Assembly: GCA_028829895.1 (NCBI GenBank)
Contig: CM054179.1
Coordinates: 46,633,891-46,697,890 of the forward strand
From: Sinotaia quadrata
Taxonomy: Eukaryota > Mollusca > Gastropoda > Architaenioglossa > Viviparidae
DNA length: 64,000 nt
Direction: 5' to 3'
Made by a program: the position numbers and the translations under genes
Shown: positions 36,939 through 49,600 of the stretch, piece by piece
How the letters are laid out: every line of letters begins with the position of its first letter
How positions within the stretch are numbered: the stretch's first letter is position 1
Notes under the pieces: generated by a model
Told to the model about the DNA's origin: nothing
Seen by the model: the letters and a program-made list of their open reading frames with translations, nothing else
The model's database searches: none

Positions 36939-37154
36939 CAAACTTTATGAAAGGAGTTGAGAAAAATGTGCATGCAAACTTTATGAAAGGAGTTGAGGAA
37001 CGTGTGCATGCAAACTTTATGAAAGGAGTTGAGGAAAATGTGCATGCAAACTTTATGAAAGGAGTTGAGGAAAATGTGCATGCAAACTTTATGAAAGGAG
37101 TTGAGGAAAATGTGCATGCAAACTTTATGAAAGGAGTTGAGGAAAGTGTGCATT
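36939..37154. repeat. 36-bp minisatellite, six copies, in the CLASP 3' region
   Basis: Six exact-period units starting CAAACTTTATGAAAGGAGTT at 36939, 36975, 37011, 37047, 37083 and 37119, differing at only a few positions. Frames are open on both strands because the period is a multiple of three. If the long 3' UTR is real, the array is transcribed. Confidence 0.96.
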
Positions 37155-37417
37155 CTACTAAAACCATATGCACAATACATATGCACTATTTTTCTTATTT
37201 ATTATTGTGCACTAGATTTTTTGGGGGGTCTTATTTATCAATACATGTAAAATGTATTGTAGCATTAAAATGTATCTGTATAGCAGGAGCATGATTTAAA
37301 TAAGATATGCCGTTTCTGTCACAAAGTCTGTAACACCCAGCAGTAAAGCACAAAGCAGGCACTACTGACTTCCTCAAGGTATGATCACTGTAGCTGTAGC
37401 TAATATTTTTTTTAATA

Positions 37418-37423
37418 TTTATT
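37418..37423 (-). terminator. Candidate proximal polyadenylation signal of CLASP
   Basis: AATAAA on the minus strand about 110 nt after the CLASP stop codon, followed by A/T-rich sequence and GTGATC. It is weaker in downstream GU content than the distal site. Confidence 0.3.
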
Positions 37424-37531
37424 TTAATGGCTCAGTTTCAGCTACATTTCAGCACCCTGATGGCAGCTAAGGAATTGACCATCTTGAAGCAGCGAGACAG
37501 CACTGCAATAATAACATGACGTGACTGAGGG

Positions 37532-37615
37532 TCACGTATCAGAACAGGTTGGTGATGTGATTCCACTTTTGGAGTCCTCTTGAGCTCTCTTGATGTACAA
37601 GTTTAACAGCTTGGT
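37532..37615 (-). CDS. CLASP: CLASP terminal exon
   Basis: Acceptor TGCAG at the right edge; 27 codons then TGA at 37534-37532. TKLLNLYIKRAQ is the conserved last helix of CLASP; the following 15 residues are a variable tail. Confidence 0.93.
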   Translation of the reverse strand, partial: TKLLNLYIKRAQEDSKSGITSPTCSDT

Positions 37616-40600
37616 CTGCAAAAAATTCAACTATTAGCATGAGACCTGCATGCAACACAGTATATCATGAGATAACTCATTTCAAAAATAAAGAAAAGTA
37701 CATCAGCATGATGCACATATGCAAAAATGTCCAGACTTGTAAAATAAACATTTAACAACAATCAAGAAACTACAGGTCAAAACTGGTATTTGCTTTTAAA
37801 GAAAGAAGTGAATGTTTCTAGAAATAATCATGAAATTAGAGAGAAAAATGTTGTAAATCACCTTGCTACTGTTGAGTTCCAATAGATAAGGTCGCAACGC
37901 CTCACCCACTGCCATGTAAATGTTGACCAGACAAAACACACTGGCTTTACGAACCCGGCTGTCACTATCATCATAGCCCTAAAAATTAACAAACAACTTA
38001 AATCTTAAGTACTAGCAAAGACTTTGCCAACAGATTTTAATCAATACACTGTCATAGCTCTAAAAACAAAAACTAAAACCAAATGAAATAAAAACAATTA
38101 ACAAAAAATCTATTTAAATAATTGCAGTTCCACAAATATCACATAGGGTATAAATATTAAGAGCAATTAAAACTGTTGTACTCCACAGCAAATGTGAAAC
38201 TGCCACAGCAAACAAAATTTGGAGGAAAGCTATCTTGCTCACAACTAGTAAGCCGCATCTCACCATTATCAGTCCTGGCACAGTGTCTGGCAAGGTTCGC
38301 TGAAGAACTTCTGGTGGTACCAGTTTCACTACCTGTACCATGAAAACAAAATTACAACACTTTAGAAGAAGAAGAAAAAGGCCAAAATAGAAAACATCTT
38401 TAAATAAGACAAGTAAAAGAGTGAAGATGCACAGTCAAGATCAGAGTGCTTCCAATCCAAAAACTTTCAGAAACTTTAAATATTTTCACTTTCAAATAAT
38501 CATTGGATAACAAATTGCTTCCAATCCAATGTTTACATGCACTTTACACATTTTCACTTTCAAAATAATCATTAGAAAACACTTTTCACTTTCACTTTCA
38601 AATAATCATTAAAAAATTGCTTCCAATCCAATATTTTCTTATACTTTAAATACTTTCACTGTCAAATATTAGACATCAAAAAGCACAAACAATATATATT
38701 TTTTAATAAATAAAGAAATATTTCAAACTGATTAATTATATAATGTAAACAAGCAATACAAGTTAATCAATCAATCAAATAAATAAAATTAAAATGAATT
38801 CAATACATAAATAAATACTATCTTCTTTACACATTTAGAAACAATTAATTCATTCATTATACAAAACTACTACAATCCATTTACATTTAAAAGTGAAAAA
38901 TGATAAGACTATCCATCCCAAGACTGAGCAATTAAATCAACCATGTACATACATACAAATATAATATATAAAATGGGAAGTTACTGATCTTATGTTCATG
39001 GGGTAATGAAAATATTTTTACAATAACACTGCTTGGTCTTCCTTCATAAATTATATTATCACAGAGCCCAAAGACAGAAAGTGGTCTCATTCCATTCATC
39101 ATCAAAAGGCTAACAGAAATCTCTCAAGCATATGAATGCTCATAAAACACAGCTCAAATACTTTTTTATGTATTTAGAGTCATAAAGTATCTATAATTAT
39201 ATTTTTATCAAATAAACCAATTATATAATGAGTAGGTACAATAGCACCCCTTTCCTATACAGTCATCAATACATTCAACTCACCTAATCCATGTCCACAC
39301 CTATACAGTTACCCATGCATTCAACTCACTTTATTGGTTCACACCTATACACTTACCCATGCATTCAACTCACCTAATCCATGTCCACACCTATACAGTT
39401 ACCCATGCATTCAACTCACTTTATTGGTTCACACCTATACACTTACCCATGCATTCAACTCACCTAATCCATGTCCACACCTATACAGTTACCCATGCAT
39501 TCAACTCACTTTATTGCTTCACACCTATACAGTTACCCATGCATTCAACTCACTTTATTGGTTCACACCTGTACAGTCATCAATGCATTCAACTCACCTA
39601 ATCCAATGGTCTACATCTGTAAGTCACCCACACATTCAACTCAATTAGTCTATTGGTTCACAACTATACAGTCACTCACACATTCAACTCAATTAGTCTA
39701 TTGATTCACAGCTATACAGTCACCCACACATTCAACTCGATTAGTCTATTAGTTCACACCTATACAGTTATCCACATACTCAACTCAATTAGTCTATTGG
39801 TTCACACCTATGCAGTTACCCTGATATTTAACTCAATTAGTCTATTGGTTCACACCTACACAGTTACCCAACACATTAAACTCAATTAGTCTATTGGTTC
39901 ACACCTATACAGTCAATCATACATTCAACTCGATTAGTCTACTGGTTCACAACTATACAGTTATCCACCTATTCAACTCAATTAGTCTATTGGTGCACAC
40001 CTATACAGACACCAACATATTCAACTCAATTAGTCTATTGCTCCACAAGCATCTGTATGCCCTCAAGAAAATAATGAACAGATTTTGAACATATTTTTTC
40101 CATTTGAAGACACTGTTTACAGTACTGTTTCCAAATTTGTAATTAAATCTAGAATAATAAATATCAAAATATGTTTATTTGGTATTGTACACAACATTTT
40201 AATCCTTTTATGCTGGTGAATAAAAAAAAGAATTGTGCTTCATTCCTCAGTCATCATTTTGGATCATATATATTCCTTTCATCATCTTCACATGCCAGCT
40301 CAATTTGTCTGTGAATGCATTATCAGCTGCCAATCTGCAAACTTTAATCTTAGTTTATTTTCACAGGCTAAATTACTGTATTAACAACAATATCAGGCTA
40401 AGTTTAATTTCCATGAAAATTCCTATTAGCTCCTAAGTTTTAATGTTAGAACTAAATAAGGGATTACAAAAATAGTGACTAGCAGACAATTTTGTTTGCA
40501 TAATTAAAAAATATCCATAAATGGGTCAGTCAATCATTCAGAAGAGCACTATTTTTCTTCACTTCAACTTCTGAAATCTGAAAGTGTCATTGCTAAGGCA

Positions 40601-43600
40601 GACAACACTCACATGTACTGCTATTCTAAACTGGATTACAGATATTTGAACCACGACTGTGTTCATAAAAATGGTCTCATCTTCAGCAATCTCTACATTC
40701 ATACTACACTCTCCTATTCCCCTCTCTCTGTCTTGGGCTTGCTTTATGTGAGAAAACATCTTGCCTTTACTTGATAACTTTACTACGGATACCACTAGTT
40801 ACCAAATGAAATACTTACAGCGACATTTCAAAAGCCAGGCAAATTTAAAATATTATGCAAAATAAAATTCAAACCCAGATTTTGTGCATGCAGGCTAATA
40901 AGACAGTGGCTGGGTTGCTAGAATACAAATAATCCGTGCTCTTGCACATACTTGGAATTTCAGTGTCAGCGATAATCAACATTTAATTCTGAACAATATC
41001 AAATAAGATTACATTTAAATTTATGCCACTTAATAGCAACTTTTAAATGTCTAGGGCATTTCTTTTTTGAATAACATATACTGTTCATCTTTTCTACTAC
41101 TATAACAATCAGAGAGAGCTCTGTGTGAGTACATTTGATATTTTGTAAAGCAAACACATTTATATATATAAGTACCATAAAATGACAATACAGTAAAATT
41201 ATTTCCTGACATCTGCGATCATTTGAGCAGCAGATAATGAACTTTATAAATAGTAATTTGCAGCAAGAGTGTATATCAGACTTTGGTGAATAGTTTGCTA
41301 GTGATAGCTCTTGCCTACTAAAATGAAACCATAAAAGTGGATATATAAAAAGTGTGGACAATTTGAATAATGAAAGTTAACACCAATCATATTAAAGCAA
41401 CTCTTACCTCCACCTGCATTTTGATGGCTGCCCAGTGGACTGGGAATTTAGCTGTGTGGATAATGGAGTTGAGAATAGGAAGTGCTTGCTCTGGATTGAT
41501 TGCCGTCGGTATGACCAAAGCACATTCTTCGGCTGCACGCTGTACCTGAAAATATAAAAATCAAAGTCAAGGAAAAAGTGAGTTACTCATCAGCATAAGC
41601 CAAATAGGGGAAATTTAGAATGCCCTAAGACCCCACTGATATCAGCTGACATTTGTGAAGAATGTTATGGTTAATACACTCTCCATGTTGATCTCATACT
41701 TTACTGCCTGCTAAAAATTACTAAAGAGTTAAGAGTTCTGTAACCTATAGAGTGAAATGGGGATGAAAGGCTTTTTGTGGTGTTTTTTTTTTTTTTTGAA
41801 AAGTCCGAGACACAGTCTGATATAACTGTGGAATGAAAGGCTATGTATACTAAAGTGTTTAGTTAGGATAAGTTTAAGGGATAAATACATAATTTTCTCC
41901 AGAGTTTGAGTGAAAACTTCATTGAGTATATTTTATAAGAATGCTTGACATGTATTTTGACTCTTGGTTATGTTGAAAGTAGTGTATCATATAAAATGGT
42001 TGTGAAGTCCCTATGCTAAGTGTTTAGATGTGATAAGAAACAGTCTTATTTGGTCATCAATTTTATTAACATAGAATGAACTTCCAGTAATTATTCCAAA
42101 CTGAGGTTCATACATGAAGAAATGCAAAGAAATTTCATATTTCAACCCTGTGAGAAAGGGACACACACTATCACTTACTGTGTGTATTGCAAACATCTAC
42201 ACTGCAAAGAGGGGCTGACAACTCCACCAGGTTCAGATGCCTAAGATCATTTGCCACTTCTGCTCCTACAGAACTTGAGTAATTCTGACTAAAAGTGGAA
42301 GTTGCAGATTACCCAGCCAGAGGTGCTTTGCAAAATAATTGCCAGAACACAGCAGTAACAGTAATGAAGATTTCTTTATACTATAAGTATGGCTGAGATT
42401 TAAATTTTTAAATTGGATATATTTTACAGATACTTTTGTTCCATCACTTTATGCTGATTTTCAACAATAAATGCATATTTGCAAGATGGAGAAGCAAATT
42501 TTGATTTTCAACATTAAATGCATATTTGCAGGATGGAGAAGCAAATTTTGACATTCTACATGCAGGACACTAGGCATGTCTGTTCATAAAGACAGCTGCG
42601 CAGGGAGTTTGTCAGTTTGAGTTTGTTCAGGTTTGAGAGAGTGATAGTTCACAAAAAGAGAGCTCCCTCCTCTCCCACCCAAGGATGTCAATGTTGATGT
42701 CAATGTCCAATGAGTGAAAGAATAATTGTGATACAAGTACTTCTCTATCCAAAATGATTGGTTTACTCATAAGCTTGTAGAACACTGCTCTCTACTTTGC
42801 TACACTAAGTCATCTTGACCGTTGGTGAAAAGAAACTACCAGAGATTTCTACATTCTCCTCTTCAGTCCTGTGTCAATGACATGTCAGTGGAAGTTAACA
42901 AGAAGAGTGTCAATGACATGTCAGTGGAAGTTAACAAGAAGAGTGTCAATGACATGTCTGTGGAAGTTAACAAGAAGAGTGTCAATGACATGTCAGTGGA
43001 AGTTAAGAAGAAGAGTGTCAATGACATGCCAGTGGAAGTTAAGAAGAAGAGTGTCAATGACATGTCTATGGAAGTTAAGAAGAAGAGCAAAATCCTAAGT
43101 ACTAGCAATATGCAGTGAACATTTTTATGTGCAACATTTATATTTGTGACACACTGCATTTTAGGCTGATAGTTACATGTATTTTTTGATACCATGAAAC
43201 ACTAATATCTTCTTAAAATTAAGTTCTATATTATCATCATCATCATCATCAATACAAACAGCTCAAAACAACACAAAAACAAAGCCAACAGGGTTTTCAA
43301 AGGCAAAGCCAGTAAATCTGCTTTTGGGGTCTTTTTTTTTATTTGGGGAGGAGGAGGGAGGGCATGAATGCAAATCACAATAAAACACAACACCACTGTC
43401 TAACATCCTAAATCAGGGAGAAAAGATACAGCATGAATAAAATTTAATTCACTCTAACTTAAAAATCCGTCCTCCTCCTTGGTTAGTTTAGAGATGAAAA
43501 GTTTAAGTATGAAAAGCAAAGAACATTAGTAGCATTTCATGAGACGTAACACAACATGACATGACGACTGATACATTTAGTAGTTAAATGAAAGATAATG

Positions 43601-46600
43601 AAAGATATGATTAAGTGACTATTTCAAATAATGGATTAATAAATGATCCTAATGGCAGAAGTGTAAAAGAATGAAAAATATGATGAAATGGTAGGTTGAA
43701 TGATGAATAAAATTTAATTTCTAATCGAAAGATATGCTGACTGATTTAAAGTTGCTTAGATGGTGTATATATTAACAAGTTTAAAGATTAATTTAACCCA
43801 CCCTGTGCAGTTATATGACATATTGTTAGCAGCAGCAGAAGTAGTTTCTAAGACAAAAAAATTGTGCAGAAGTACAGTCTAACACAGTGGTTCCCAACTT
43901 TTTTGTGACCAGGAGCACATTCAAGTTTTCAAAAGAGTGTGGTAGGCACCAAAATTTTTCAAGGCTTACTTTGTATTTGGACTTAATAATATGCAAAACA
44001 TTATATGTAAAAATACATAATGTCATGAAACAGGTCACTAAATACCATCCTCACCATAACTACCAACTGTGCTGTATCCAATATATCTGTCGACTCATCA
44101 AACTGCAGTGAAAACCATTCACATGTATGCAAATCATCTTTGAGTTTGTATGTCACTTGAAATTGTATGTATCTTTCTCTTGTTGTCTGATAACTGCAAA
44201 TCCTGTATTGCCGACAAAATCTCACGCTTGATGCAGCAGATTAATACTCAAATAATATAATAATGGAAACACAGGTCACTGACATCTTACTTTGTGCTTG
44301 TGCATTTGCAAACTAAAATGTGGTGGTACACTACTGAGCTATATACAGCAATACAGATTGGGAGAAATACCCTAAACAAGCGGGTCATAGAATAATATGA
44401 AGGCTATCATGACTGTCACAGTCTGATAAAATTGTCCGACTTCGTGACCCACTTGCCTTGTTTACTTCAAATTCGAATATTTGAAACCCTTGGCCCTTTG
44501 TTCAAAGCTTCCTTTTTCTAGGTGCTTCTAGAACAGGTCAAGATGTTATGTAACTTTAGGACCATTGTCCAGTTCTCGAACCAACCACATGCTTTGCGAA
44601 CAGTCACGTGATACGCAATATACCTTTCTATATATGTACCCACACGCTTCCGCTCCCTCACTTCGAGCACATTTTAGCTAATTCCATCAGCTTACTCGGG
44701 TCGTGAGAGGCAGCCGGCGCCATAGAGAATCAAGGTACCCTTCGACTTCTCTCAAAGGTATCATTTTATTTAATAGTATTTGCCTATGTATTGTTTAAGT
44801 ATGTATTTGTGCTATGTATTATATGATTTCCATATACACTTGAGCATGGTTCAAAGAAATAGCTGAAAACCTATATGTTACGGAATATAAATTTATTGTA
44901 ACCATTTTTCCATTTCTGTACTTTAATTTATATTGTTTTAATTCACTAAAGAGCCAGAATGCTGCGCTCGATATGAATTCTTCATGTAATTCAATTATTG
45001 CGTGTAATTTTAATTGTAAATTGTGAAGCGCTCTGTCGGTTTGAATTACCTCTTGTATGAACATTAATTTAACGTTGTATCTATTTTATTGCTTCATACG
45101 TCATGACTGTTAAATGGAACACATGTGAGACGATTATATTTTTTCTAAAATCTAATTGTAAGCGACGCGAAGTCGAAACTCTTTGTTCAGCGCATTTAAT
45201 TGAGCCATGCCCAGGTAGGACCTGTTAGGTTGAGAATTATATCCAAACACGTTGCATCCACAGGTCGGCTCATGGTTCATGTTTCACCATGCCTCACCTG
45301 CATTAGCTTATTGGTGTAAGCGTGTCGAAATCCACTCTGAGGGCCATGCTGCAAAAATTCCAGTTCCTAGCCACTAACAAAGGGACATCATTCCTTATGC
45401 ACCACGTGTGTCGTTAAAGGGGGACTGAGGGAACGAATCAGCATGACTGAGTGTTGAGACCAAGGATACAAGAATAGAGCTAAGTGCAAGATCAAGTGTA
45501 CAGATCTCAAAGGAACACTTTTCTGGCAATTTAGATTGACAAAAATCAGGCATAGGCGCGTAAAGACAGAGTGAAGACTATTCGCGTTGCATTCGATTTA
45601 TTGTTAATTTGTTAAACTTCATTAAATCTTATTTTCTCTGTTAATACCTCTTAGTAGTTGATTTCTATGCACAATAGACCAATTAGATTAATTCTTAGAT
45701 TTGAATGGGGGCGGATGAGCAGAAAGATTGATGACGAGTGCATATTAATTTAGAGGGACTTAACTGTTTTCAAATCTAGCTAAAAGTTCGTAGTTTATTA
45801 GTCTGTAAATTTGTCGTCTGAACTACAAGACGCACTTTTAATTAGTCAGATAATAAATTGAGCAACCAGTCTGCGTAGAATATGAGAGGAAGAATTAATT
45901 ATATTTAAAGTCTTTTAATTATTCTAAGCAGGGTCTTTAAATAAATACTGGAAACGTAACAAGTGTGGGTCGTCGCGGGATTGATATGTATTAAATTGTA
46001 AATTGTAACATTTTTATACATAGGGCGCATCATAACCTAGAAACGAACGAACGAACAGAATTGCCAATTGTTCTTTTGATTTTTGTATCACTGATTTTCT
46101 TTGCTTTTGTTGTGACATGTGCATGTATTCTTTTGCAGAGTAGCGTGCATGTTTAGTTAATGTTGATATATTTAAGCGTAGTTAAATATGTCATGTTAGC
46201 TATTGAATGATTTATTTAGTATTGTGTTACTGAGTACTTCATTGTGAGGAGTCGAAGGTTATACCGCCAGCTAGGAGAGTTATCGGTAGTAACAGACTTC
46301 GGACTATTATATTTAGGGTGCTAGATATAATGTGTAATGTTGTATGGTAGGAGCCGTGACATTACGAAAGTCTTGGAACAGCGGACACTGTGACAAGCAG
46401 GTGAAACGTGTAAGAGTTAACGCGCAATTTATTTCGGAAGGTGTTCTGAGTAAATTAAATAATTTTGTAAGGTTGTAGCCTAAAAGTTATTTTCGGGATA
46501 AGCGGAGTTATCGCCGACGGTTAAAACACACAATTCACGAGATACATTCTTATTGTAGCCAGCGCGCTAAGACAGTAAAATGGATCGCAAACAGGTTCTC

Positions 46601-49600
46601 GAAGACCTGAAAGAAACCGGTATCATGATAGGATATCAGGGTGACGAACTGACTAGCTACATTAAAACTGAGCTAGAGAAAGCGGAAAAGGAGAGACAAG
46701 AGATAGAAAGGGAAGAACGGTTAGCCGCCCGCGAAGCAAAAAAATTAGAGGCTGAAAGACTAGCCGACATCGAAACAAAACGAATCGCAGCGGATACAGA
46801 AGCCAAACGCATCGCGGCAGACGCGGAAATAAAACGGTTAGAATGGGAAGTAAAGAAACTAGAAGTTACCAATCCAAACCGTGATCGCAGAAGCAGTGGT
46901 GATTCGCGTTCTAGCGATGGAAATAATCACAGTAGAATTGAAAATATCATTCCAAAGATAAATATGGTCCCATTTGATGAGAACAAAGATCAAATAGACG
47001 CGTATTTAAAAACGTTTGAAAAGTTAGCCAGAGCAACAAACATTCCAGCGGAACATTGGGCGATAAATTTATCGGGGTTATTGCAGGGCAGTGCGAAAAA
47101 CGAGTTCAATAAGCTTAGCGATTCTGAGTCAGATAATTACGACACAGTCAAGGCCGCATTATTGAAACGTTACAAACTCACAGCAGATACATACCGACGT
47201 AAGTTTAAACAGGCCACTAAAGCCAGTTCAGAGACGCACGCACAGTACATACGACGTGTAGCTGACTTGTTCCAAAGATGGATAGATCTAGCCGAAACTC
47301 CACAGACGTACGCAGGTCTTAGGGATGAAATGGTAAAAGACCATATTCTCGGGTCATACAAATCAGATCTACTGATTCACTTAGCAATAAGGGAAAAATC
47401 TACGCTAGAGGAGATAGGCAACGCCGCCGATCGCTTTGATGACGCACATTCTCAATTCTCGAACGCACACGCGAACAACAAGTCTCGACCGAACGAACCG
47501 CAGACTCGAAAGGATAAGAAAAATGACGGGAAGGCACATAGTGAGCGTGATGATAAAACATCTAAACCCGACACTAAAAACAAGTCCGACAAACAGAAAG
47601 ATAAAAAGAATCTTGCATGTTACACTTGTGGTGATAGTGGCCATTTTTCACGAACATGTCCTGAAAAGAAAACAGCTAAAGTTTACGCAGTAGAAAGTCA
47701 TACACCTAAAACAGAAAAGTCGAATCGAACACCAGTACAGGCAAACGGTCACGATACAATCGCTTTGCTTGATACAGGGTGTGAGCTAGACGCTATTGTA
47801 AATGCATCATTAGTTAACCGTACCGACTACACAGGGGAGACAATCTCTGTCACCTTTGCAAACGGCGAACAAGACATTTTACCAGTAGCTGAAGTCTCGA
47901 TTGTTTCAGACTTTGTAGAAGGAACAGTCAAAGCGGCAGTTATGGAAAACTCACCGCATGACGTGATCCTTGGTTGCAAGTATGTTTTGCCGTGCAAAAA
48001 ACAAACTTCAACTGAACCACCACTGGTTAACGCTGTAACCAGAGCAGCGAGTAGTAAAGACAAATCTGTAACTGCACCGATGTCTGCCGCACCAGCCGTA
48101 GATAAAGCAACAGTTAGCGAGATTAAAATATTACAAGCTGAGGACGAAACACTATACAAGTTACGCAAGCAAGCTGTACTTGTTAGTGACGTCAACACTG
48201 ACGATTCGAATAAGAAAGCGTGCATTATTCTGAAAAAGGGTTTATTGTACCGCTATTCGAAAGTGGGAGACGAATTTCGGAAACAATTAGTCGTTCCACA
48301 AACCAAACGAAATGACGTATTACGATTAGGTCATGAGAGTCCTTTTGGTGCACACATGGGTGTACAAAAAACAACTAGTCGTATTACAAGTGAGTTTTAT
48401 TGGCCGGACATCACTGCCGATATCCGTAGATTCGTGTTAAGTTGCGACACATGCCAGAGAACACAGTCTAAAAATTCAATCAGACCCGCACCGTTAGGAG
48501 AGCCTGAACTGATCAGTGAACCCTACAAGCGCGTAGCATTGGATTTGATTGGGCCTATAATACCCACATCAACGAGAGGTAATCGATACGTGCTGACCAC
48601 TATTGATTACGCAACAAGATTCGCCGACGCAGTACCATTGAAAAATATTGATACTGAAACTGTCGCCGAAGCCCTTTTCGGTCTTTGGAGTCGTGTTGGA
48701 ATTCCTACTGAAATTTTGACGGATCAGGGGAGTCAATTCATAGGCAACGTAATGAAGGAAGTAAATCGTTTACTTTCCATCAAACATCTTACTTGCACAC
48801 CATACCACCCCCAGGCAAATGGTCTGATTGAAAAATACAATGGGACATTAAAAACAGCACTTAAAAAGCTCGCCACAGATAAACCGAAAGACTGGGACAG
48901 ATACATCCCTGCCCTACTATTTGCATATAGGGAGGTGCCACAATCTTCCACCGGGTTTTCACCATTTGAGCTACTTTACGGACGTACTGTACGCGGACCG
49001 ATGATGATTTTGAAGGCACTTTGGACTGATGAAAAGACAGATGACGAAGTTAAGACAACTTATACATACGTCACTGACTTAAGAAACCGTCTTGAAACTA
49101 TAGGCAAGATAGCACGGGAAAACTTGACGATAGCTCAGTCTAGACAGGCAGAATATTACAATAAGCACACCAAACCTAGAGAATTTGAAGTTAATGACAA
49201 AGTGTTACTGTTGCTTCCTGAAGCACATAACAAACTTCAGATGAAATGGAAGGGGCCCTTTGTAGTTACCGCCAAGCTAGGGGGACTGAACTATAAGGTG
49301 CAGACAGGAAAGAGAGAGAAAATCTTTCATGTTAACCTACTCAAAAAGTACATAAGCCGTGAGGATCAAACCACTCAAGCTGATTTTGTCGTAGCGACGA
49401 TAGTTACAGAAGACGAGGGGGATACTGATTGCGTCACTGGTACTTTACCAAACTGTCCTCTACAGACGGACGAAACTGTCAAAGACGTTAGGGTAAATGA
49501 AGCCTTGACAGAAAGACAGAAAAAAGAAGTGAATGAATTGCTTAATGAGTTCTCATCTACTCTGACAGACAAACCAGGGTTGACAGACTTAATAGAATTT

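Larger units (their letters stand above)
31140..37531 (-). other. Probable 3' UTR or 3' flank of CLASP
   Basis: Uniformly T-rich on the minus strand, with no supported exon, downstream of the CLASP stop codon. It contains a short AC run (35394-35410), a poly-A tract (31859-31872) and the 36-bp array at 36939. Alternative, much earlier polyadenylation at 37423-37418 would make most of it intergenic. The plus-strand frame 36330-36605 lacks coding signals. Confidence 0.45.

Noticed and set aside
39334..40088. Plus-strand frames with HTYTVTHAFNS-type repeats
   Set aside because: Repeat artefact inside a CLASP intron and antisense to it.
44819..45064. 81-codon minus-strand frame in the 5' LTR, repeated at 51510-51755
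   Set aside because: Present twice only because the LTRs are copies; no domain recognised and no coding bias. An antisense protein cannot be fully excluded.
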